Notes: a model not told the origin generated them from the sequence alone. 64,000 bases of DNA from Bacteroidota bacterium (GCA_018829205.1 JAHJUE010000006.1:62001-126000), one strand, 5' to 3'; numbered from the stretch's first letter, positions 53,266 through 62,334 are shown. Made by a program: numbers and translations.

Positions 53266-55293
53266 CTATTTAATGTTAAATTTTGAAATTTCATTTTGCA
53301 ATCTGTTCACTGCTTCATTAAGTGATCTGGAAGCTTCAGAAAACTCGCTTAAAAATTCTACGGCGTGTTTGGCGTTTATATCAAGATTGCCAATTGAATC
53401 GTTTATCTGAATAGCTCCGCTTGATTGCGATTCCATGCTTTCAAGAACAATTTCAAAATGAGGGATAAGATCCCTGAATTCTTTCATTGTATCTGCAATA
53501 CTTCGGCCCACATCATTTACAACACCTACAATTTTTCTAACCTCGTCCGTAAATTTATCCATTTCCATTACACCTGCATTTACAGCCGTCTGCATTTCCT
53601 TAATCATTTCTTCAATGTCAAATGTAGCGTTGCTTGTCTGATCGGAAAGCCTCCTGATTTCCGTTGCGACCACAGAAAAACCTTGCCCGTATTCACCCGC
53701 TTTTTCTGCCTCTATTGCTGCATTCAAAGAAAGCAGATTAGTCTGATCCGCAACCTTATTTATAGTAACAATTACCGAATTAATATTAGTGGCTTTTTTA
53801 CTTAGGACGGAAAGTTTTTTTGAAATTCTTGAAGTTGCTTCAAGCAGTTCGGACATCTTTGCTTCCATTTTATTTATATCATCATGCTTTTTGTTAGCAT
53901 TATCCGATGTACTTGAAGCTGCATTTGCTACATTAGTCATAGTAGATACAAGATCCTTTGTCGTTGCCGAAATTTGAGCGGATGCCGCTGCAATACTGCT
54001 TGTAAATTCGCTGAAGTTTTGAATTTTATTTTTTTGCAGCGAGGACGACAATTCAATTTTATTTGCAGTTGATTTAACCTGAAGACTTGATTCATGCACG
54101 CCGGAAATAAGGCCATTTAAATTATCGGCCATTGACTTAATGGTATTAAGAAGTTTACCGGTTTCATCGTTTGCGGTTTTAACGAACGAGATATTAAAAT
54201 CACCTTCAGAAACTTTTTTTGCTGCTTCGATTGCGTATTCAATAGGCTTTGTGATAGATTTTGAAATATAAGCCAGAACTACGACCGTAATAATAAGTCC
54301 TAAAATGAAAACGCCTATAATTAAATACCTGATTTCTTTATTTATGTAATCTGTAATTTCACTTTTATTAATTCTCATTATTAATGTCCAGTTCCCGACC
54401 GATATTTTTCCGCCGACATAATAATAAGCTCCTGTTTCATCGCTGAACGGAGTGACAAAAATCGCATTGCTTGAATGCGTATAATATTTGTTGAAAATAT
54501 TATAGTTTTTTAATTCAGTAATATTTTTTGATTGTATTGATTTATCGTGTGTAGAAGATATTACGTTTCCTAATCTGCTTATTAATATATACTCATCAGT
54601 TTGGTAAACTTTCAGCCCTAATAAGGCAGTATCGATTGTTGTCAACGCTTGATCAACACCGGCAATCCCGACAAACTGGCTGTCAATTATAATAGGGGCC
54701 GGCATTTCAACTATCATTTTTCCTTCATACAGATAAGGTTCGGTTATTAAGAATTTTTCGGAACTTCCTGAAATAAATTTCTCTTTCACACCGGCATAAT
54801 AAAGACTGGTTTCCATATCAACAAGCGGTTTAAGCACCAGATTAGAAGCATCGTTAATATCCCTAAACCAGTACGGAAGAAATCTTCCTGATTCATTATA
54901 TGCTTCGGGATATTTACCCGGATTACCTGCAAACAGTTTATCCTTGAGGTCCGCATTCGGTTCGTATCCAAAATAGGCGCCTGTAAATTTGCTGTTATGT
55001 TTTAGAATAGCTTTGGCGTATTCAACCGACTCTTCTCTCTTTCCGAATAATCCGTTTTCCTGAGCAAAAGCCATTGTCTGAGAAGTTGTAATTGCTTCCA
55101 TATTAGAAGTTTTTATAATATTAATTGCTTCAGACAAACTAACTCTCATCTCGTCTTCGGAGAAATCATACAGCACGGTATTCATTGCGGAAATTGAAAC
55201 AAAAATTATAGCGAGATTAACGACTATAACGGTTATACCTGTGTAAATAAATATCTTATTTCTAATTTTGTCCAGAGTAAAAATATTTTTCAT
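53266..55293 (-). CDS. Methyl-accepting chemotaxis protein with double Cache sensor
   Basis: Inner-membrane receptor of about 675 residues. The start is the ATG at 55293, with GAGG six bases upstream; earlier in-frame codons (ATG 55299, TTG 55305) overlap that site. TM1 is about 14-36, TM2 about 330-352. The periplasmic double Cache (about 38-325) has FTGAYFGYEPN, PYWFRDINDASNLVL, FVGIAGVDQALTTID. HAMP and the signalling domain follow (tip [34 protein letters not shown]). It is the first gene of the chemosensory operon. The ligand is unknown; dCache domains often bind amino acids or organic acids. Confidence 0.92.
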   Translation of the reverse strand: MKNIFTLDKIRNKIFIYTGITVIVVNLAIIFVSISAMNTVLYDFSEDEMRVSLSEAINIIKTSNMEAITTSQTMAFAQENGLFGKREESVEYAKAILKHNSKFTGAYFGYEPNADLKDKLFAGNPGKYPEAYNESGRFLPYWFRDINDASNLVLKPLVDMETSLYYAGVKEKFISGSSEKFLITEPYLYEGKMIVEMPAPIIIDSQFVGIAGVDQALTTIDTALLGLKVYQTDEYILISRLGNVISSTHDKSIQSKNITELKNYNIFNKYYTHSSNAIFVTPFSDETGAYYYVGGKISVGNWTLIMRINKSEITDYINKEIRYLIIGVFILGLIITVVVLAYISKSITKPIEYAIEAAKKVSEGDFNISFVKTANDETGKLLNTIKSMADNLNGLISGVHESSLQVKSTANKIELSSSLQKNKIQNFSEFTSSIAAASAQISATTKDLVSTMTNVANAASSTSDNANKKHDDINKMEAKMSELLEATSRISKKLSVLSKKATNINSVIVTINKVADQTNLLSLNAAIEAEKAGEYGQGFSVVATEIRRLSDQTSNATFDIEEMIKEMQTAVNAGVMEMDKFTDEVRKIVGVVNDVGRSIADTMKEFRDLIPHFEIVLESMESQSSGAIQINDSIGNLDINAKHAVEFLSEFSEASRSLNEAVNRLQNEISKFNIK

Positions 55294-55395
55294 AAACATC
55301 CTCAATTAAGGATTTCTATTCGGAAGGTAAGATTAATAATTTATAAAGATAAGACAACTTTTATAAGATGGCAATAATTATAGTATATGGATTTG

Positions 55396-55926
55396 TTAAA
55401 TCATTTTACCTGTAATAACTGATTTACATTTACCGCAGAAATTTTCTCCTTTAACATCAACTTCTTCAATTCCTGCCGAAGCATGCATTACACAGTTCCA
55501 GCTTTCACAGTGAATAAGACCGAAATTATGACCAAGTTCATGCAGAGCTTCTTTTAGAACTCTTTTATAAAAAAGTTTATCGTTAGTTCTGCCTGTATAA
55601 AATTCCTCATATAGTCTGAAAGTTGATACAATAGAAATTTTACCGTCGAGCTGCGCTTCACCGAAAAGATAAGTAAAAACAGGCACGAACAAATCAACGT
55701 CTACCAACAGAAGTACTTTTCCATTTAATTTATCGGATAGTGAAATAGAAGATGCAATAATTTCAGTTGAATAATATTGATTTCGGCTTTCGTTAAAGTA
55801 TTTTTTCAGATCCAATTCAATATTATCTATTAGGACTTCGGAATTAAAAACCAGCTCAAGATTTTTTTTTATATAATCTATCAATGAGTTGTTTCTAATT
55901 TGTATCGGGATAAGGTTTATCCTCAT
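55396..55926 (-). CDS. amzA: Archaemetzincin-type metalloprotease
   Basis: Small zinc peptidase of 176 residues, the usual length. The signature is HELGHNFGLIHC (His129, Glu130, His133, His139), then Cys140, Cys145 and Met147 in CESWNCVM, and the structural zinc cysteines Cys164/Cys167 in FCGKC. This is the archaemetzincin pattern HExxHxxGxxHCx4CxM...CxxC. It is cytoplasmic; no signal peptide. Its start overlaps the stop of the NtrC-type regulator by four bases (ATGA), so it is translated as part of that unit. The substrate is unknown for the family. Confidence 0.92.
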   Translation of the reverse strand: MRINLIPIQIRNNSLIDYIKKNLELVFNSEVLIDNIELDLKKYFNESRNQYYSTEIIASSISLSDKLNGKVLLLVDVDLFVPVFTYLFGEAQLDGKISIVSTFRLYEEFYTGRTNDKLFYKRVLKEALHELGHNFGLIHCESWNCVMHASAGIEEVDVKGENFCGKCKSVITGKMI

Positions 55927-57272
55927 TGGGTCTTATATTTCTTTAATTCGTATTTTTCAATTTTATTATATAAGGTTACCCTGTCAATATCCAGTAAATC
56001 GGCACATCGTGAAATATTCCAATTATTTTCGAGCAGTATTTTTAATATATGCCTTTTCTCTATTGCCGAAAGCTTTTTGCTTTCAGGCTCATCAATAATA
56101 TTATGATGGAACGGAAGATGTTCAACAAGAATTTCATCGCCTTTGCCAATAACTACAGCTCTTTCAATTGCATTTTCAAGTTCTCTTACATTCCCCGGCC
56201 AGTCATATTTAGATATAAAATTCATGGCTTCTTCAGAGATTTTTGTAATTTGTTTATTCATCGCTTTCGAGAGCTTATTTAGAAAGTAATATGCCAGTAT
56301 AGGTATATCGCTTCTTCTTTCGCGAAGAGGGGGAATATGAATAGAGAATACATTTAATCTGTAAAATAAATCTTCTCTAAACTTTCCTTCTTTTACAAGT
56401 TTTTCGAGATCATCGTTTGTCGCAGAGATAACACGGAAATTGCTTGATATATTATCATTCCCTCCGACACGCATAAATTGTTTTGATTCAATAACCCTTA
56501 AGAGTTCAACCTGCATTTTGGGCGAAACCGAACCTATTTCATCAAGAAATATTGTGCCGCCGTCGGCCATTTCAAATTTACCCTTTCTTTTATAATGCGC
56601 CCCGGTAAATGCACCTTTTTCATGTCCGAACAATTCACTCTCAAGAATAGATTCCGACAGAGCTCCGCAGTTAACAGTTACAATAGGGAAATATTTTCTT
56701 TTACTATTAATATGAATCGCTTTAGCCACCAGTTCTTTTCCAGTACCCGATTCACCTCTTATCATTACCGTTGTATCGTTCGGCGAGACTGTCTGAATCA
56801 GTTCGAATATTTTTTTCATCTGCATGCTTTCGCCGATTAAATTATCGGGTCTGATTATTTCGTCAAGGCTTTCCTTCAGCAGCAGATTTTCTTTTTCAAG
56901 ACTCTGTCCTTTTATTGCTTTTTCAACAAGATGTGCCAACTCATCAGGGTCAATTGGTTTAGTAACATAATCATAAGCTCCGTCTTTAAGCGCTTTAATT
57001 GCAGACGGCACTGAGGCGAAAGCGGTTATAAGTATAACTATGCATGTCTCATCAATTTCTTTTATTTTTTTTAATAGTTCCAAACCATTTAAACCCGGCA
57101 TTTTCATATCGGTTAATACCAGATCGAATTTACCTTTTTCAAATTTTGCAAGTGCTTCCTCCCCGCTTGCCGCGGTTTCAACAAAATATCCATCTTCCTG
57201 AAACCAGTGAAGCAATGATTCTCTTACAATTTTTTCATCATCGGTAATTAATATTTTTGCTTTAGAGTTCAT
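55923..57272 (-). CDS. NtrC-family sigma-54-dependent response regulator
   Basis: Transcription activator of 449 residues. The receiver (1-120) has DDEK, Asp55 in LVLTDMKMPG, and Thr/Lys in LITAFAS and VTKPIDP. The AAA+ domain (about 140-375) has Walker A GESGTGKE, the sigma-54 contact loop GAFTGAHYKRKG, Walker B GGTIFLDEIG and the arginine finger region. The C-terminal Fis-type helix-turn-helix reads NWNISRCADLLDIDRVTLYNKI. It overlaps the kinase gene by 11 bases and the protease gene by four. A sigma-54 promoter lies upstream of the GcvH-like gene at 62334, the evident target. It is thus part of an autoregulated unit. Confidence 0.95.
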   Translation of the reverse strand: MNSKAKILITDDEKIVRESLLHWFQEDGYFVETAASGEEALAKFEKGKFDLVLTDMKMPGLNGLELLKKIKEIDETCIVILITAFASVPSAIKALKDGAYDYVTKPIDPDELAHLVEKAIKGQSLEKENLLLKESLDEIIRPDNLIGESMQMKKIFELIQTVSPNDTTVMIRGESGTGKELVAKAIHINSKRKYFPIVTVNCGALSESILESELFGHEKGAFTGAHYKRKGKFEMADGGTIFLDEIGSVSPKMQVELLRVIESKQFMRVGGNDNISSNFRVISATNDDLEKLVKEGKFREDLFYRLNVFSIHIPPLRERRSDIPILAYYFLNKLSKAMNKQITKISEEAMNFISKYDWPGNVRELENAIERAVVIGKGDEILVEHLPFHHNIIDEPESKKLSAIEKRHILKILLENNWNISRCADLLDIDRVTLYNKIEKYELKKYKTQ

Positions 57273-58869
57273 TTTGTTTCTCTTCCAAATTTTTAAGCGG
57301 AATACCTATTTTAAAGGTTGTACCGCCGGGTGAAGTTTCTTCAACCTCAATTATACCTTTATGTGATTGAATAATTCCGTATGTAACCGAAAGTCCTAAT
57401 CCGGTACCGCTTTTATCTTTTTTTGTTGTATAAAACGGCTCGAAAATATTCGGCAGAGCTTCTTCACTAATTCCGCATCCTTCATCAACAACTCTTAATA
57501 CCGCGTAATTATTTTCCACGCTAACTTTTAGCAATATTTTGCCGCCTTCATTTATCGATTCAACTGCATTGATTAGAAGCGACATAATAGCCTGCTGAAT
57601 TTTTTGACTATTGCATTTAACCAATATGCTGTCGGGATTAAAATCCTTTATTAATTTAATTTTATTAAGCTCTAGATGGTGATGGATAAGAGTAATGCTT
57701 TTTTCAATAATAGTAATAAAATCAGTTTGTATCATTTCATCATTATCGCTATGAGAAAACAGAAGAAGGTCTTTTACAATTTTACCGCACCGCGCTGATT
57801 CGTCGCTAATAAGCTCAAGAAAATTTAGAATATTCGTGAACTCACTTTCTTTCTGTTCTTTTTTAATTTTTTTACTTATCAATTTTGAATATGTTAAAAT
57901 TCCCTCTAAAGGATTATTTAATTCATGAGCCACCGTAGCCGAAAGTTTTCCTAATGACGCAAGTTTTTCAATTTGAATAACCTGGTTGTAAACCGACTTA
58001 AGCTCTTCGGTTTTTTCAATAATTCTTTCGTTGAGAGTCTCATTCCAATCTTTAATTTCTTTGTACGCTTTATCAAGTTTTGCCGCCATATCGTTAAATT
58101 GCACGGCTACATTTCCAAGTTCGTCTTTTGAGTCCAGAATTATTTTATAGTCAAGATTGCCATTGCTAAGTTCTTCAATTCCAGCGTTGATTTTTTTAAT
58201 AGGTTTATTCACAAAAATATTTATTAGTATGGCAATCAATACTGCTATAAATACAGTTCCTAATATAGACTGTTCAACAACACTAATTACATTTGTCTCA
58301 ACAATCTGATCAATGTTTGCTAAAGAAACCTTTACTTCCAGTACTCCAAGTACTTTTACGCTGTTGTCGTGAGCGTGGCATTGGGCTGTATAACAATCAA
58401 CAGAATTTTCAATCGGGTTCAGCAGAACAAGAGATCTGTTCCCTGCGCTGTCCTCTTCGAATTTTAATCTGTCTTCTATTGATAATTTCTCCATCGGTTT
58501 TGACGATGCGTGACAAGGGTTGCAGGAGCCTGAGTTAATATCAACATTTATATTTATTTCCGAACTATCTACCGAATATACAACCGTTCCTTTTTTATCG
58601 TATATTCTTACCGATTCAAGTCCTTTATCCTGACCTATATGTTTAACAATTTCGCTGATATCATTTTTATTGTTTTCTTTCATTTCATACAATGTAGCGT
58701 TTTTAATAATTTCGCTGAACCTGTATGTGTTCTGCGCAAAGGCTGAAATAAGATCATGACGCAAAGTAGAAACTGCCAGAGTAGTTTGTATAATTATTAA
58801 TGTAAGCAAAGTTATCGAGATGATAATGATAAGTTTTGACGAGAGACGGTTAAAAAAAGAATTTTTCAT
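57262..58869 (-). CDS. Haem-binding membrane sensor histidine kinase
   Basis: Inner-membrane kinase of about 535 residues from the ATG at 58869 (a TTG at 58893 is the alternative). TM1 is about 12-34, TM2 about 185-206. The periplasmic part (about 36-184) carries a c-type haem motif CNPCH (about 116-120) and a second, CYTAQCH (about 159-165, four residues between the Cys), typical of periplasmic redox-sensing kinases. HAMP (about 206-260), then HisKA with the phospho-His in TVAHELNNPLEGIL, HATPase with N box SLLINAVESI, DEGCGI, GTGLGLSVTYGI. It pairs with the downstream NtrC-type regulator (11-base overlap). The haem likely senses redox state, oxygen or NO; ligand not shown. Confidence 0.92.
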   Translation of the reverse strand: MKNSFFNRLSSKLIIIISITLLTLIIIQTTLAVSTLRHDLISAFAQNTYRFSEIIKNATLYEMKENNKNDISEIVKHIGQDKGLESVRIYDKKGTVVYSVDSSEININVDINSGSCNPCHASSKPMEKLSIEDRLKFEEDSAGNRSLVLLNPIENSVDCYTAQCHAHDNSVKVLGVLEVKVSLANIDQIVETNVISVVEQSILGTVFIAVLIAILINIFVNKPIKKINAGIEELSNGNLDYKIILDSKDELGNVAVQFNDMAAKLDKAYKEIKDWNETLNERIIEKTEELKSVYNQVIQIEKLASLGKLSATVAHELNNPLEGILTYSKLISKKIKKEQKESEFTNILNFLELISDESARCGKIVKDLLLFSHSDNDEMIQTDFITIIEKSITLIHHHLELNKIKLIKDFNPDSILVKCNSQKIQQAIMSLLINAVESINEGGKILLKVSVENNYAVLRVVDEGCGISEEALPNIFEPFYTTKKDKSGTGLGLSVTYGIIQSHKGIIEVEETSPGGTTFKIGIPLKNLEEKQNEL

Positions 58870-58974
58870 ATTAAGCACCGAAATTACCTGCAAAATATAC
58901 GCAATCCTTGACCGAATAAAAAGACATCTTTAGCCTATTAAAGGACATTTTCTCTTAATTTTCTGAAAAATTTT

Positions 58975-59691
58975 TTACGCGGATATTTTTATGATATCAT
59001 TAATAAATTGATTGAATTCCTTTTTGCCAAGAAGTTCGGTCAGATTTTTTACCTTATTCCCGCCGTCATACATAGTACAATCTGCGTTTGAATATTCGAA
59101 TTGTTTCGACTTAAGAATAGTAAGCACCAATTTTTTCTGCATTTCAAATTTTTCCGAATCGATTGACACAGCATTTACATCATTGTTTTCCAATTCAACA
59201 ATTCCAATCCAATTAACCGAGTAATTTTCTCCATTCATTTTAGGAATTTGTTTTAAAACCTTCATGGCTAAAGGGGAAGCTATATCTATGCTTCCCCAAT
59301 CGCCTGAAAGTAATGCAATTTTATCGCCGCTGTTTACAAAATAATCGTTCACACAATTAAAATTACTTTCGGAATTCAAAAACAGACTGTAAAGAAGAGG
59401 AGAAATTCCCAAAAAATATTTATCGCCGAACAGATTTTTTATACACAGAAAATTCTTCAAATAATAGTAATGTTTATCATAAGTTAATGTCTTAATTTCG
59501 GATGATATATTATTCAAAATATTATTTGTTCTGCCTGCCTTATTTTCAAGTTCAGTATTAAGATTTGCTGTTTTTCTTAATACTTTATCGAGCTCGCAAT
59601 TTTCGCAGTCGAATTGTTTATCGCATAATTTATATCCGATAATACCCGAATCAGCCCAAATACATTTTAATTCATCATATTTTTTATTCAT
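58975..59691 (-). CDS. GcvH-fold protein without lipoyl lysine, N-terminal Cys motif
   Basis: Cytoplasmic protein of about 238 residues; start ATG 59691 with GGTGA five bases upstream (GTG 59700 is the alternative). About 10-35 is a Cys motif, CIWADSGIIGYKLCDKQF then DCENC, a possible metal site. About 65-190 follows the GcvH fold: DKHYYYLK matches the KEHEWL strand and NWIGIVEL the C-terminal strand. At the lipoyl site GDKIALLSGDWGSIDIASP puts Trp where GcvH has the modified Lys (VESVKAVSDLYSP). The C-terminus CTMYDGGNKVKNLTELLG is shared with the GcvH-like gene at 61666. It sits directly after the NrfD-like gene. A scaffold or sensory role is inferred. Confidence 0.72.
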   Translation of the reverse strand: MNKKYDELKCIWADSGIIGYKLCDKQFDCENCELDKVLRKTANLNTELENKAGRTNNILNNISSEIKTLTYDKHYYYLKNFLCIKNLFGDKYFLGISPLLYSLFLNSESNFNCVNDYFVNSGDKIALLSGDWGSIDIASPLAMKVLKQIPKMNGENYSVNWIGIVELENNDVNAVSIDSEKFEMQKKLVLTILKSKQFEYSNADCTMYDGGNKVKNLTELLGKKEFNQFINDIIKISA

Positions 59692-59703
59692 TAAAATCAC
59701 CGA

Positions 59704-60882
59704 CTATTTATTTGCCAGTATTCCTTCAACCGAAACATTTTCGGCATGATCGTTTTCGCCTTCTTCAATTTCGTGCTCAAAAACCGGGAAGTAATTTGAA
59801 ATAAGTTTAAACACCCAAACACCAACCGTAACAATAAATATTGAAATTCCAATTTCCTGTGCTGAAGGGAAATAATCAACTCCTGCTGATCTTTGAATAG
59901 AAGTTATACTTACGTTTATTCTGTTTAACATAAATCCGGATATTACAAATACAGAGGAAATATATAACCATTTCCTGCTTGTCCGCAATTCTTTATTAGA
60001 CAAAAGGAATATTGGTATAATATACCCAACTATTAATTCTAGATAGAACATATAGGTTTCTGTAACCGGGATAAATAAATATTGAATTTTATCGGTTGCA
60101 ATTAATTCAATAACCTTTGCAGCTAAAATAATCGATAAAAATACCATTGTAATTTTTGATATTTCAGAAAGCAGGCTGAATTTTAACCCGTGTCCAAAAG
60201 CTCTGCTGCTCATGTATGATTCAAAAACAATCATTGAGAAACCGACTGCTATTGCGCTGAAAAAGAAATAATAAGGCAGATATTGAGAATACCACAATGG
60301 GTACATTTTTGTGGGTAAAATTAGAAATAATGACCCAAGCGATGATTGATGCAGAGTAGAAAGAATAATTCCCAAAATATAAATAGGAATTAAAGCTTTT
60401 CTGATAAGCTTAAGTATTTTATTAAAGTTGAATTTTTCTAGAGCGTAAGAAGCGAACTCAAGAAATAGTACGGTTAAATAAAGCATTACACACCATGCAA
60501 CTTCAAACATTACAGAACTTGGATTCCACATAATTAACGGATGCCATATATTGTACCAGCGTCCTAAATCCACAATTAAACCAAGAGCTACAAATGCATA
60601 ACCTAAAAACGCGGTTAATATGGCCGGCCGCGTAAGAGGCTCGTATTTTTTAATATGAAAAATATGCGCAACCGCGCTAATTGTAAATCCTCCTGCGGCT
60701 AATCCAACTCCGCATACAACATCAAATCCAATCCAAAGTCCCCAAGGGAATTCATCGCTTAAATTTGTTACTGCTCCAAGTCCATATACAAATCGTTCAA
60801 TTATTGAATATATCCCGAAGATTGCAATTGAAACTCCGACAACTCTCCAGAAAGTAATTTTGGGAAGTATTTTATTTATCAT
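59704..60882 (-). CDS. NrfD/HybB-type membrane quinone-interacting subunit
   Basis: Inner-membrane protein of 392 residues with about nine to ten helices (about 15-37, 55-75, 88-108, 125-147, 158-178, 200-222, 240-262, 270-292, 305-325, 340-360). Motifs are SDEFPWGLWIGFDVVCGVGLAAGGF near the N-terminus and WHPLIMWNPSSVMFEVAWCVMLY, both typical of HybB. It lacks haem motifs. In such complexes it exchanges electrons with the quinone pool and the neighbouring ferredoxin subunit. Its start overlaps the ferredoxin gene by 11 bases and it is followed by the GcvH-like gene after 12 bases, so expression is coupled. Confidence 0.92.
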   Translation of the reverse strand: MINKILPKITFWRVVGVSIAIFGIYSIIERFVYGLGAVTNLSDEFPWGLWIGFDVVCGVGLAAGGFTISAVAHIFHIKKYEPLTRPAILTAFLGYAFVALGLIVDLGRWYNIWHPLIMWNPSSVMFEVAWCVMLYLTVLFLEFASYALEKFNFNKILKLIRKALIPIYILGIILSTLHQSSLGSLFLILPTKMYPLWYSQYLPYYFFFSAIAVGFSMIVFESYMSSRAFGHGLKFSLLSEISKITMVFLSIILAAKVIELIATDKIQYLFIPVTETYMFYLELIVGYIIPIFLLSNKELRTSRKWLYISSVFVISGFMLNRINVSITSIQRSAGVDYFPSAQEIGISIFIVTVGVWVFKLISNYFPVFEHEIEEGENDHAENVSVEGILANK

Positions 60883-61645
60883 TGTTGTCCAGCTCCTTTA
60901 CTAATTTTTCTTTTGCAATTTCATTTTTTCTTTTTGTAAGCCAATACATTCCGCCCAGGAACAAACCACCGAATGTTACCACGCCGGGAATTTTATCCAA
61001 AGCTTCTTTAGTAAGTTTAGGCAGTCCTTCTTTAGGAAGATTAGGCGCATAACCAAGCTGTTCAAAAGGTACCGAAGCAAGAATTAATACATTTGTACCG
61101 CCGGCTTCATCCAATCCGTAAATTTCCGGATAATATGAATCCGGATTTTCTTCAATTCTTTTTCTTGCGATTACTTTTAATTCGTCCAAATCTCCGTAAA
61201 GGGTAGCTTCGGCAGGGCACGCTTCGGCACAGGCCGTAGGCAATCCTTTCGAAGTCCGATTTTCATAACACATTGTGCATTTGCGGATTCTCGGGTTATT
61301 GCTTGCCCATTCATAACGAGGAATATTGTGAGGGCATGCCTGCATGCAATAACGGCATCCCATGCATTTATCTGCATCATAAACAACCGCGCCATTTTCT
61401 TTTTTCTCTATTGCGTATACTGGGCATACAGAAACACAAGTCGGTTCCGCGCAATGCATACATAATTTTCTTGCATAAATTCCATCGTAATCTTCAATAA
61501 CGCTAAAATTTTTATCGGATAATCTTTGTTTAAAATAATCTTCCGGTATTTCTCCCAAATCATTTTCTGTTTTACAAGCTTCATAACAAGCACCGCATCC
61601 AACGCATAAAACTGAATCGAATAAAATTCCTTTTTTGCTTTTCAT
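60872..61645 (-). CDS. HybA-like ferredoxin subunit, four 4Fe-4S clusters
   Basis: Iron-sulfur protein of 257 residues. Four cysteine groups follow the HybA/NrfC plan: CVGCGACYEACK (about 15-26), CMHCAEPTCVSVCP, CMGCRYCMQACPHNIP, and CTMCYENRT with CAEACP, enough for four 4Fe-4S clusters. There is no TAT signal, so it faces the cytoplasm or is carried by a partner. A helix near the C-terminus (about 222-240, GVVTFGGLFLGGMYWLTKR) anchors it. It passes electrons between the NrfD-like subunit (gene overlaps by 11 bases) and a redox partner, perhaps the multihaem cytochrome. It is second in the unit, after the GcvH-like gene. Confidence 0.93.
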   Translation of the reverse strand: MKSKKGILFDSVLCVGCGACYEACKTENDLGEIPEDYFKQRLSDKNFSVIEDYDGIYARKLCMHCAEPTCVSVCPVYAIEKKENGAVVYDADKCMGCRYCMQACPHNIPRYEWASNNPRIRKCTMCYENRTSKGLPTACAEACPAEATLYGDLDELKVIARKRIEENPDSYYPEIYGLDEAGGTNVLILASVPFEQLGYAPNLPKEGLPKLTKEALDKIPGVVTFGGLFLGGMYWLTKRKNEIAKEKLVKELDNNDK

Positions 61646-61665
61646 TTTTTAATCCATTTTAATTT

Positions 61666-62334
61666 TTAAGAAAGAAATTCTTTTTCAAATTTTGTAATTG
61701 CTTCATCACCTAAATATGAGACTACGCCTTCAACAAGGTTTCCGCCGTCATACATAGTTACTCCCGCTAAAGTAGGCTGAGTGGATTGTTCAATTATAAA
61801 ATCCTTCAATCTTTTAAATTCACTTTTAATCCAATCAAACGCTTCTTCATATTTAATTACATTTGTTTGTTTTGCATCACCGTTTTTAGGGATAATTTCC
61901 AATACCCAATCATTGTTGTAAGGATCGGTAATTTCGTTATTGGTATTGTTTACACCAACGACAGTTCCTTCGATAGGAGCTTTAAATTGGATTTTTTTAT
62001 TGTTGACAGCCGCGTTAAAAACTACCTGTCCTCTTTCAACAAAACTTCCCATTTCAACTGCGGGGACTACTTTTACTCCGCCTAAGGCTTTCATTACAAA
62101 GTCATCAATTCCTATTCTAACTTTTTCATCATTAATCCTGTTTAACCAGACATGTAATTTTGTAAGCATAACTCCCTGAGGAAGTAAAAAGCTTTTTTTG
62201 TTGAACATAGCATGTGATTCCTGAAAACTATGAGAAACAGAAAAAGCCGGATGGTGTTTTTTTTGCGATTTAACTACGAATAAATCAACAACAATAAAAA
62301 GAACGAATGTTAATACTACAAATAATGCTACCAT
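61666..62334 (-). CDS. Membrane-anchored GcvH-like protein without lipoyl lysine
   Basis: Protein of about 222 residues with one N-terminal helix (VALFVVLTFVLFIVVDLFVV, about 2-21). The start must be ATG 62334: AGAGG lies six bases upstream, and earlier in-frame ATG 62361 and GTG 62385 lie at or before the transcription start set by the sigma-54 promoter at 62369-62384. About 45-160 follows the GcvH fold: LHVWLNRIND matches the HEWL strand. At the lipoyl site GQVVFNAAVNNKKIQFKAP aligns so that Asn falls on the modified Lys; a Lys is one residue later. The C-terminus TMYDGGNLVEGVVSYLG matches the second GcvH-like protein. Role unknown; part of the redox unit. Confidence 0.75.
   Translation of the reverse strand: MVALFVVLTFVLFIVVDLFVVKSQKKHHPAFSVSHSFQESHAMFNKKSFLLPQGVMLTKLHVWLNRINDEKVRIGIDDFVMKALGGVKVVPAVEMGSFVERGQVVFNAAVNNKKIQFKAPIEGTVVGVNNTNNEITDPYNNDWVLEIIPKNGDAKQTNVIKYEEAFDWIKSEFKRLKDFIIEQSTQPTLAGVTMYDGGNLVEGVVSYLGDEAITKFEKEFLS

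Noticed and set aside
53425-53805. 126-codon open frame on the plus strand inside a receptor gene
   Set aside because: It is antisense to the conserved MCP signalling domain, has a skewed composition, and no ribosome site or family motif.
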